Source of the DNA: Lentisphaeria bacterium
GTDB lineage: Bacteria > Verrucomicrobiota > Lentisphaeria > Oligosphaerales > PUNB01
Direction: 5' to 3'
NCBI GenBank assembly: GCA_007133055.1
Contig: SLNM01000221.1
Location: 1 to 5,786 of the forward strand
Length of the DNA: 5,786 nt
Numbering within the stretch: the first letter of the stretch is position 1; each line of letters begins with the position of its first letter. The notes under the pieces were generated by a model. The model did no database searches, was not told the DNA's origin, and was given only the letters and a program-made list of their open reading frames with translations. Made by a program: the position numbers and the translations under genes. Shown one piece after another: positions 1 to 5,786 of this stretch.

Positions 1-45
1 AAACCCAATGTGACGGTGCCGGTTATTGAGCTGTTTCTCAAGTAG
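1..45 (+). CDS. Possible C-terminal end of an upstream gene (partial)
   Basis: Frame 1 is open from the left edge and ends at TAG (43-45), giving the peptide KPNVTVPVIELFLK. The other two forward frames hit stops at once (TGA at 10-12 and at 28-30). The peptide has the alternating hydrophobic character of a real protein end, but 14 residues are too few to name a family or to be sure it is coding. If real, the upstream gene lies in the same direction as the large activase gene and ends 145 bases before it. Confidence 0.35.
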   Translation, partial: KPNVTVPVIELFLK

Positions 46-190
46 CTTCGGCAAAAACAGGGACACCGGCTGGCCGAGTTAATTCAGCCGCGGTTGTTAT
101 CCATTCACTGACGGTTTAACCTGAATAATTCATGAGCCATCTGCTGCGAGGCGCCATTGCACGGATTCAGGCAAAGGACTGTATTCGTAC
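46..190 (+). other. Leader region upstream of the activase gene
   Basis: No convincing gene lies here. A 6-bp inverted repeat, CGGCTG (67-72) with CAGCCG (85-90), has a 12-base loop but no T-run after it, so it is a poor terminator. An 11-base perfect palindrome, TGAATAATTCA (122-132), contains an AATAAT that differs by one base from a -10 box. No -35 box sits at a normal distance from it, the nearest TTG-like element (94-99) being too far upstream. The palindrome could be a small operator or chance. Confidence 0.3.
173..178 (+). promoter_or_regulatory. Ribosome binding site of the activase gene
   Basis: The purine-rich AAAGGA lies 12 bases before the ATG at 191. The spacing is on the long side but this is the only Shine-Dalgarno-like stretch nearby. 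It supports ATG 191 as the start, which also places the first conserved motif of the protein (glycine-rich loop at residues 12-19) right where activase domains normally begin. Confidence 0.45.
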
Positions 191-3100
191 ATGGATACCG
201 GAGAAGTAAAGATTCATACGCTCGGCATATGCGTTGGAGCCTCGACGGTTTCGGCTGTTCAATTGGCTTATGCCGAAGACGACCGAGCCAAAGCCGAAGA
301 GGGCGGCAGAGTTCCGAGTCCGGCAATCGTCAGGCGGGAAAGCCGTTCACACGGCGGCAATCCGTCGCGGGTATTGCAGGATGTGCTTTCCTGTTTTGAT
401 CTGTCGTCAACAGATCGCTTGGTTGTGACCGGCCGCCGTTTCCGGCATTCTGTCAATCTGTCATCCATATCCGAACCGGAAGCGGTGGAGCAGGCCTATC
501 ATTACGTCAAGCCCCCCGATATTTCCTCGCCTGCCATAGTTTCCTGCGGCGGCGAAACCTTCATGGCCTATGTTTTGGACGGCACTGGCCGAATCGCCAA
601 TGTATTAACGGGCAACAAATGCGCTTCCGGCACCGGCGAATTTTTTCTCCAGCAGCTAAAACGGATGGCGGTCTCTGTGGAGGACATGGCGGCCTGGTCG
701 AACAATATCGATCCTTATCTGGTTTCCGGCCGCTGTTCGGTTTTCTGCAAGTCTGACTGCACCCATGCGGTCAACAAGGGCGCGCCCAAGGAAAGAGTGG
801 TTGCCGGTCTCTGCCGGATGATGGCGGGCAAGGTTCTCGAACTGGTGAAGCATATCAACCAGGAGAACATTATCCTGGTGGGCGGGTGCGCGAACAACCG
901 AATAATGGTTGATTATCTGGAAAATCGTCTGCCGGGGCTGATCGTTCCGGATACCGCCGCCTGTTTTGAAGCTCTCGGTGCCGCTCTATGGGCGGGAAAC
1001 CATGAGACTGCGCCGTTCCCCGGTTTCGACCGTCTGCTGCAAAAAGGCGGCAAGTCATTTGACTCTCTGCCGAGCCTGGCCGAATATAAGTCGATGGTGG
1101 GTTTCAAGGAAGGGCGCCGGGCGGATGCAAGTGCCGGGGAAAAATGTGTCCTCGGCCTGGATGTCGGCTCCACCACCACCAAGGCAGTGCTTGTCCGCTG
1201 GGATGACAATGCGATTCTGGCCTCGGTATATCTTTACACCCACGGCGATCCGGTGGCCGCCTCGCGCGCCTGCTACGCCCGGCTACGAGACCAGATTGAC
1301 CATGCGACCGGCGGCCGGGGAGTCTCGATTGCCGGCCTGGGAGTCTGCGGCTCCGGACGCCAGATTGCCGGCCTGCACGCCTTGACCGACGGAGTGGTCA
1401 ATGAAATCATCGCCCATGCCGAAGCCGCCGTTTATTTCGATCCGGATGTTGATACGCTGTTTGAAATCGGCGGCCAGGACGCCAAATATACATACATCAA
1501 AAACGGTGTGCCCGCCGCCTACGCCATGAACGAAGCCTGCTCGGCGGGCACCGGCTCGTTTCTCGCGGAATCGGCCGAGGAAGTACTCGGAGTGCCGGTC
1601 AGCCAGATCGCCGACACCGCTTTGGCCGGAGACGCGCCAGCCAATTTCAATGATCAATGCGCCGCCTTTATCGGGTCGGACATCAAAAGAGCAGTTCAGG
1701 AGGGGGTGAAACATGAAAACATCGTGGCCGGACTGGTTTATTCGATCTGCCAGAACTATATCAACCGGGTGAAAGGAAACCGGCCGGTCGGAGCAAAAAT
1801 TTTCATGCAGGGCGGGGTCTGCTATAACCACGCCGTACCCAGAGCCATGGCATCGGTTTGCGGCAAACCAATAGTGGTTCCCCCGGAACCAGGTTTGATG
1901 GGAGCCTTCGGGGCGGCTCTGGAAAACAAGAAAAGAATAAGGCTGGGATTGCTGAAGGAGCAGGAATTTGACCTCGCTAAGCTGGCTGACAGGGAGGTTG
2001 AATACAAGGAGGCATTCGTCTGCAAGGGCGGCAGGGAGAACTGCGACCGCGCCTGCCAGATTGCGGTGCTTGAACTGGCGGGGCAAACTTATCCTTTCGG
2101 CGGCGCCTGCAACCGGTACTATAACCAGCGGAAAAACATCCGGTTCGATGTCGACGGCCTGGACTTGGTCAGACAAAGAGAGAGGATGATATTCCGCGAA
2201 TTCGCCTCCGCTTCGACTGACGAAAACGCCGCTCAGGACTGGCGGGGGCGGGTGGGGCTCAGCCGCAGCTTTATGATGGCCTCATACTACCCTTTCTATA
2301 ACGCTTTTTTCCGGCAGCTTGGTTATCTTCCGGAACCCGCCCGGTTCAATGCCGGCAATGGCGCCGATAAGTGCAACGCCGCTTTCTGCTATCCGGCCGA
2401 ACAGGCCCATGAATATTTCTTTGACCTGCTCCGACGCCGGCCGCCGCTGGATTTTATCTTTACTCCCAGACTCAGAGGCATCCCCGGCACCGACCATCAA
2501 CCCGAATCCCAGACCTGTCCCTTTGTCCAGGCCGAGCCGTATTACCTCTCCACTACGTTCAGAAAAAAATTAGATGAGCTGAAAAAGAACGGAACATCGG
2601 TACTCCAGCCCTATATCAATATGACCAACGGCTTGAATGAGGCAAGGAAACCATTGCTGGATACGGCGCGGCGGATGGGAAGCACCGGAAGCGATGCGAA
2701 AAAGGCTTTTGCCGTCGCTCTCGAACAGCAGCGGGAATGCTTCGACAGGATGCGGCGAACCGGCAAAGACCTCCTGAAACGCCTGGAGAAAGAGCCGGAC
2801 AGCTTCGCGGTGGTAGTTTTCGGACGGCCCTACAATGCTTTTGTGGAAAACGCCAATATGGGAATCCCCCATAAAATCGCGACCCGCGGACTGCCTGTGC
2901 TGCCTTTCGATTTTCTGCCGATAGAAAAAGAGTATTCCAAGGAGCATATGTACTGGGGAATGGGACAGCGCATCCTCCAGGGAGCCCGCTTCGTGAAAAA
3001 TCACCCCGCCCTTTATCCGATATATATAACCAACTTTTCCTGCGGCGTTGATTCTTTCCTTATCGGTTATTTCAGGGACATTATGGGAGAAAAACCATAT

Positions 3101-4594
3101 CTTACCCTGGAGCTGGACAGCCACACCGCCGATGCCGGAATTGAAACCCGGATAGAAGCTTTTCTGGATGTGGTCGCCGCCTACAGAAATTCTCTGCTGG
3201 CCCGGGAAAACTCCGCCGCCTCCTCCCCGACCCCGTCAACCTTCAAACCGGCGGAAACGATTATCGACAAAACCGGGCCGAGAGTTGTATCTTCCTCCGG
3301 CGAGGTTCTCTCAATGCGGGACCCCCGAGTCAAGCTTCTGATCCCGTCAATGGGACGGCTGAGCGCCGAGCTGGTAAGGGCGGTGTTCCGCTCCGGTGGC
3401 TATCACCTGGCAGAACACCCGCCGGCGGACGAAAATGTGCTGAAGCTCGGCCGGGCTCATACTTCCTGCAAAGAATGCCTGCCCCTGATTCTCACCACCG
3501 GAAAACTGCTCAATTACAGCTACAGCATGAAAAAAAACGATGAGATCGTGATCTACTTCATGCCCTCGGCTTCGGGACCATGCCGATTCGGACAGTATGC
3601 GGTCTTCATGCAGGACCTGATTGCAAAATTGCAGATCGAGAATGTGGCGGTGCTCTCACTGAATTCAAATAATTTCTATTATGGAATGGACGGCCATTTC
3701 GACTACTTTAAAGGATGGTGGGCGATTGTCATTGCCGATCTGATGGAAGATGCCAGGGCGATGATTCTGGCCAATGCCCGCGATGTCGGGAAAGGCCTGA
3801 AGATGTTCGAGCAGCAATGGCGTATTCTGATAAAAGAAATGGAAGAAGGAACTCTTAAAACACTTCAGGCCGCGTTGACCGAATCAGCTCTTGCCCTGGC
3901 CCGGATACCGATGCGCAAACCGCCCGATGAAGTGCCGAAAATCATCCTGACCGGCGAGATATTTGTGCGGCGGGATGGTTTTTCCCGGCAATACCTTACC
4001 GAACGACTGGCGGCCCAGGGATTCGCCGTGCGCTGTACGCCGATCTCGGAATGGCTCAATTATCTGCATTACAACGCAGGAGTTAACCGGGAGGACCATC
4101 GCATTGCCGTTCTGGACAGATTGAAATACTTCTTCCGCAGCCGCATTATGCATCGCCAGGAACGGAAAATTGAAAATGCCATGGCGCTTTCCGGACTGAT
4201 TAACGGCTCGACTCCGGATATTAAGACGATTGTGGCCAATGCTTCTTCCTTTATATCACCGCGATTCAGTGGCGAGGCGATTCTCACCACCGGCGGCGGC
4301 CTGGCCGAAGTGGCCTCGGACGCGGCCGGGGTCATCGTTATCGGACCATTCGGCTGTATGCCACATCGAATATCAGAGGCGATTATGTCCGAGGTTATGA
4401 CGGCCAAGGATAAACTGCGGATTAATCCCGACAATGAACAACTGCAACAGGTCCTGGCCGACATTGAACGCCTGCCTTTTCTGGCAATTGAAACCGACGG
4501 CTCACCATACCCCCAATTGGTCGAAGCCCGACTGGAAGCATTCTGCCTGCAAGCTCGAAGGCTGCATGAAAAAATGCTGGCCTGCCGCAAGTAG
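191..4594 (+). CDS. Acyl-CoA dehydratase activase fusion: two BadF/BadG/BcrA/HgdC-type ATPase domains plus DUF2229/HgdB-like modules
   Basis: A 1467-residue cytoplasmic iron-sulfur protein of the giant activase family. Known relatives of the ATPase part use ATP to push a low-potential electron into a 2-hydroxyacyl-CoA dehydratase or benzoyl-CoA reductase. Seen in order: activase domain 1 (about 8-270) with cluster cysteines C144 (KCASGTG) and C182 (RCSVFCKSDC) and the adenosine-type loop GGCANN (231-236); a linker; activase domain 2 (about 320-580) with phosphate loop LDVGSTTTK (D324), EIGGQDAK (425-432), C450 (ACSAGTG), C490 (QCAAF) and GGVCYN (541-546). Next comes a cysteine-rich connector (C611, C618, C622, C640). 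A DUF2229/COG3580-like module starts near 688, with C728, C733-Y-P, C776-P, GRPYN, NFSCGVDSF (C951) and LELDSHTADAG (D976, H978). A second, COG3581-like module starts near 1070, with SCKEC (C1093, C1096), GPCRFGQY (C1131), GEIFVR (near 1256) and GPFGCMP (C1389). Domain 1 is degenerate: C14 replaces the loop Asp and CGGET replaces IGGQD. No membrane segment or export signal is seen. Family assignment is firm; substrate and partners are unknown. Confidence 0.93.
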   Translation: MDTGEVKIHTLGICVGASTVSAVQLAYAEDDRAKAEEGGRVPSPAIVRRESRSHGGNPSRVLQDVLSCFDLSSTDRLVVTGRRFRHSVNLSSISEPEAVEQAYHYVKPPDISSPAIVSCGGETFMAYVLDGTGRIANVLTGNKCASGTGEFFLQQLKRMAVSVEDMAAWSNNIDPYLVSGRCSVFCKSDCTHAVNKGAPKERVVAGLCRMMAGKVLELVKHINQENIILVGGCANNRIMVDYLENRLPGLIVPDTAACFEALGAALWAGNHETAPFPGFDRLLQKGGKSFDSLPSLAEYKSMVGFKEGRRADASAGEKCVLGLDVGSTTTKAVLVRWDDNAILASVYLYTHGDPVAASRACYARLRDQIDHATGGRGVSIAGLGVCGSGRQIAGLHALTDGVVNEIIAHAEAAVYFDPDVDTLFEIGGQDAKYTYIKNGVPAAYAMNEACSAGTGSFLAESAEEVLGVPVSQIADTALAGDAPANFNDQCAAFIGSDIKRAVQEGVKHENIVAGLVYSICQNYINRVKGNRPVGAKIFMQGGVCYNHAVPRAMASVCGKPIVVPPEPGLMGAFGAALENKKRIRLGLLKEQEFDLAKLADREVEYKEAFVCKGGRENCDRACQIAVLELAGQTYPFGGACNRYYNQRKNIRFDVDGLDLVRQRERMIFREFASASTDENAAQDWRGRVGLSRSFMMASYYPFYNAFFRQLGYLPEPARFNAGNGADKCNAAFCYPAEQAHEYFFDLLRRRPPLDFIFTPRLRGIPGTDHQPESQTCPFVQAEPYYLSTTFRKKLDELKKNGTSVLQPYINMTNGLNEARKPLLDTARRMGSTGSDAKKAFAVALEQQRECFDRMRRTGKDLLKRLEKEPDSFAVVVFGRPYNAFVENANMGIPHKIATRGLPVLPFDFLPIEKEYSKEHMYWGMGQRILQGARFVKNHPALYPIYITNFSCGVDSFLIGYFRDIMGEKPYLTLELDSHTADAGIETRIEAFLDVVAAYRNSLLARENSAASSPTPSTFKPAETIIDKTGPRVVSSSGEVLSMRDPRVKLLIPSMGRLSAELVRAVFRSGGYHLAEHPPADENVLKLGRAHTSCKECLPLILTTGKLLNYSYSMKKNDEIVIYFMPSASGPCRFGQYAVFMQDLIAKLQIENVAVLSLNSNNFYYGMDGHFDYFKGWWAIVIADLMEDARAMILANARDVGKGLKMFEQQWRILIKEMEEGTLKTLQAALTESALALARIPMRKPPDEVPKIILTGEIFVRRDGFSRQYLTERLAAQGFAVRCTPISEWLNYLHYNAGVNREDHRIAVLDRLKYFFRSRIMHRQERKIENAMALSGLINGSTPDIKTIVANASSFISPRFSGEAILTTGGGLAEVASDAAGVIVIGPFGCMPHRISEAIMSEVMTAKDKLRINPDNEQLQQVLADIERLPFLAIETDGSPYPQLVEARLEAFCLQARRLHEKMLACRK

Positions 4595-4640
4595 GTTTGC
4601 ATGAAATAATCAGGCAAAAACGGCTTTTGCAGAATCCATG

Positions 4641-4657
4641 CGGGAACCCTGTTCCCG
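4641..4657 (+). terminator. Candidate terminator hairpin after the activase gene
   Basis: A perfect 7-bp stem, CGGGAAC with GTTCCCG and a 3-base loop, starts 46 bases after the TAG of the activase gene. The nearest T-run (TTTTT at 4673-4677) begins 15 bases beyond the stem, further than in a standard intrinsic terminator. It could instead stabilise the transcript 3' end. Confidence 0.3.
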
Positions 4658-4708
4658 ATTGACCAAACCACCTTTTTGTATTCTTCATGGTTCTGCGGTA
4701 CAGTAAGA

Positions 4709-4736
4709 CCATGCTTGCATGGATTGAGAGTTTTTT
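4709..4736 (+). terminator. Candidate terminator: CUUG-loop hairpin followed by T6
   Basis: The stem CCATG/CATGG closes a CTTG loop through a G-C pair, which is a known stable RNA tetraloop. Eight bases later comes TTTTTT (4731-4736). The stem is only 5 bp and the T-run is not adjacent, so termination would be modest. It lies just 12 bases before the earliest start of the next gene, so it could also act on that gene's leader or translation. Confidence 0.25.
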
Positions 4737-4748
4737 GTTCAAACCAGT

Positions 4749-5567
4749 GTGGAAACCATGATCATGAAGATAAATATGCCGATGCAATGCCATCAAGACC
4801 TATGCAATACCAATGGCTTGGCCGCCCGCGGTCGGTCGTCTGCGCCATTTGTCCCGGCCTTGGTCTGCCGCTGGCTGCTGGTCGGCTGCCTGATATTTAT
4901 TGCCCTTCCCGTTTGGGTCGGCGCATCGGAAAGCCGCCCGGTAACGGGTTCCTGGGTCGGGCCGGACAAGGCGGCGATTGTTCAGGAACAACGCGGTCAG
5001 GAGCGGGCGGCGCCGGCGCAATTCACGGTCAGAGGCGGTGCTGAGAATTTGTTTGCCCTGGCCTTCGATTCCGGCCAGTGGGAGAGCTGGGAGACGGTTA
5101 GATGGAAATTCAACTCGGAGACCGAGTTCCCGCCGGGCACGAGAGTATATTTTTTCACCAAGGACTGGGACTTTCTGTGGCGGCAGGTGTACTTTTCCCT
5201 TGCCTCCACGGAGGGCTGCGAAGAGTTGGTATTCGAGCTGCCATTGCGCGGCGAAAGGGCGGCTGAGCGCTGGCAGCCCACCCCGCACCACCGGCCGTGG
5301 CACGAGCTGACGGCGGGGCAGGTCATCGAGGCTGGTTTTTGTGTTGTCCTGCCGGAAGGGCATCCGGAATTCGAGGGGAAGATGGAATTGGTCGAATGGC
5401 AGTTTAACGACAAAAACCTGCTGCGTGAGATGCGCCATCTGCTGGAGGATGAGGCATACCGGGAAGGCATGCGCTCATATTACCAGGATTTACGCCTGAA
5501 ACTGGGGAGCAGTGGAGCCAGCCGCCGGGCTGCACGGCAGGTGGTGTCGTTTCTTCGTCAAAGCTGA
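4749..5567 (+). CDS. Exported aromatic-rich beta-sandwich-like protein, function unknown
   Basis: Numbered from GTG 4749, the protein has 272 residues. A hydrophobic segment (about 42-57) after a basic stretch (R27, R29, R41) ends in V-G-A (57-59), which looks like a signal peptidase I site, so the mature protein is probably outside the inner membrane. The mature part is rich in Trp, Tyr and Phe, with alternating strands: DSGQWESWETVRWKF (107-121), TRVYFFTKDWDFLWRQVYF (131-149), WQPTPHHRPW (175-184) and MELVEWQF (212-219). This pattern resembles carbohydrate-binding-like beta-sandwich domains in secreted proteins of Lentisphaerota/Planctomycetota; that is recollection and not proof. The tail (about 221-272) is charged, probably helical, and ends very basic. 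The start is uncertain: ATGs at 4758, 4764, 4776 and 4782 share the frame and none has a clear ribosome site. A 36-residue pre-signal extension is unusual, so a later start is likely. I cannot name the family. Confidence 0.8.
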   Translation: METMIMKINMPMQCHQDLCNTNGLAARGRSSAPFVPALVCRWLLVGCLIFIALPVWVGASESRPVTGSWVGPDKAAIVQEQRGQERAAPAQFTVRGGAENLFALAFDSGQWESWETVRWKFNSETEFPPGTRVYFFTKDWDFLWRQVYFSLASTEGCEELVFELPLRGERAAERWQPTPHHRPWHELTAGQVIEAGFCVVLPEGHPEFEGKMELVEWQFNDKNLLREMRHLLEDEAYREGMRSYYQDLRLKLGSSGASRRAARQVVSFLRQS

Positions 5568-5635
5568 CCTCTGGGCGGATTGCTTCGTATTAACTTTGTT
5601 TGCGGGACGGACACAGCCTATTTTTATGGGCAAAA
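5568..5635 (+). other. Short gap before the last gene
   Basis: These 68 bases follow the TGA of the exported-protein gene. No hairpin with a T-run is seen, so the two genes may be co-transcribed. In the frame of the last gene the region is open from 5594 (after TAA 5591-5593), with a possible TTG start at 5600, so part of it may be coding. Confidence 0.35.
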
Positions 5636-5786
5636 ATGCCTGGTCCCTTTCAGCTCCCCATGCCGCGGTTGGCCGGGGCATTTGCCGGGGGTGTGTTTTG
5701 CGCCGCATACGGGGGGCTGTCCCTTCCCTGGTGGGTGTTTCCCGCCTTCTACCTCCTATTGATTCCCGGGATCATTGGCAGTGAAT
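5636..5786 (+). CDS. N-terminus of a membrane protein (partial, cut by the window edge)
   Basis: From ATG 5636 the frame stays open to the edge for 50 codons. After a short start containing R11, residues 12-47 are almost wholly hydrophobic (AGAFAGGVFCAAYGG, then LSLPWWVFPAFYLLLIPGII), as expected for two closely spaced membrane helices broken by a Pro-Trp-Trp turn. Alternative starts are TTG 5600 and ATG 5660. The pattern of a small-residue helix, a Pro/Trp turn and a second helix ending in Pro is reminiscent of the N-terminus of apolipoprotein N-acyltransferase (Lnt), but 50 residues are not enough and many membrane families look alike here. It would form a cell-envelope pair with the exported protein just upstream. 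Confidence 0.55.
   Translation, partial: MPGPFQLPMPRLAGAFAGGVFCAAYGGLSLPWWVFPAFYLLLIPGIIGSE

Larger units (their letters stand above)
4595..4748 (+). other. Intergenic region with hairpins between the activase and the exported protein
   Basis: This 154-base gap is non-coding as far as I can see. It has three short perfect stems: GCAAAA/TTTTGC (4614-4630), CGGGAAC/GTTCCCG (4641-4657) and CCATG/CATGG (4709-4722). A TTGACC at 4659-4664 could be a -35 box, but the best -10-like element after it, TATTCT (4679-4684), is only 14 bases away, so no promoter is called. The length and the hairpins suggest a transcription break between the two genes. Confidence 0.4.

Noticed and set aside
67..90. An inverted repeat CGGCTG/CAGCCG as a terminator of an upstream gene
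   Set aside because: The stem is 6 bp with a 12-base loop and no T-run follows, so it is too weak to call as a separate feature.
1283..2176. A 297-codon open frame on the - strand inside the activase gene
   Set aside because: It lies fully opposite activase domain 2, whose motifs on the + strand are unmistakable. The translation shows no recognisable domain, and such antisense openness is common in genes with G/C-rich third positions.
4069..4671. A 200-codon - strand open frame over the 3' end of the activase gene
   Set aside because: The + strand frame here encodes conserved family motifs (GPFGCMP and the ETDGSPYPQ region), while the antisense translation is low-complexity, Ser/Arg-rich and without a plausible domain.
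4878..4889. A lipobox-like L-V-G-C in the signal segment of the exported protein (residues 44-47)
   Set aside because: The cysteine sits in the middle of the hydrophobic stretch, with LIFIALPVWV still to follow. Lipobox cysteines come at the end of that stretch. The V-G-A site at residues 57-59 is a better cleavage point.
4800..5438. A 212-codon - strand open frame over the exported-protein gene
   Set aside because: The + strand product has a clear signal segment and a beta-rich mature region. The antisense product is Arg/Gln/Pro-rich with no ordered motif, as expected for a shadow frame.
5512..5784. A 90-codon + strand frame overlapping the end of the exported-protein gene
   Set aside because: Its translation is Arg-rich and irregular, while another frame over 5636-5786 gives a smooth hydrophobic membrane-protein start. 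The latter is preferred.
1..5786. CRISPR arrays, tRNA/rRNA genes, insertion sequences and long direct repeats
   Set aside because: No regularly spaced repeats, no cloverleaf-like sequence, no transposase-like reading frame and no terminal inverted repeats were seen.

Overview
The window holds one very large gene, one medium gene for an exported protein, and the beginning of a third gene that runs off the right edge. All are on the + strand. A few codons at the left edge may be the tail of an upstream gene. The DNA is moderately GC-rich with G/C-favouring third codon positions. The large gene belongs to a family of oxygen-sensitive iron-sulfur enzymes typical of anaerobes, so an anaerobic bacterium is the best guess. 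The exported tryptophan-rich beta-sandwich protein reminds me of secreted proteins in Lentisphaerota/Planctomycetota-type genomes, but that rests on memory of the sequence pattern and is weak. A Desulfobacterota-like or other anaerobic host is equally possible.

Layout: 1-45 possible C-terminal end of an upstream CDS; 46-190 non-coding leader; 191-4594 giant acyl-CoA dehydratase activase fusion (1467 aa); 4595-4748 intergenic region with three small hairpins, one followed by a T-run; about 4749-5567 exported protein with a signal peptide and an aromatic-rich mature region (272 aa from the most upstream start); 5568-5635 short gap; 5636 to the edge, N-terminus of a hydrophobic membrane protein.

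The large protein is the most informative part. It reads as two tandem BadF/BadG/BcrA/HgdC-type ATPase domains, then a cysteine-rich connector, then two modules of the DUF2229/COG3580-COG3581 type, which resemble the HgdB-like electron-accepting subunits of 2-hydroxyacyl-CoA dehydratases and the double-cubane cluster proteins. Each activase domain keeps the two cysteines that in HgdC hold a bridging [4Fe-4S] cluster, so the chain could build the cluster within itself as a pseudo-dimer. The first domain has lost the acidic and polar phosphate-binding residues that the second keeps, suggesting an asymmetric pair with one working ATPase site. The physiological substrate cannot be read from this window.

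The two downstream genes do not obviously belong to the same pathway. The 154-base gap with hairpins suggests they form a separate cell-envelope transcription unit.
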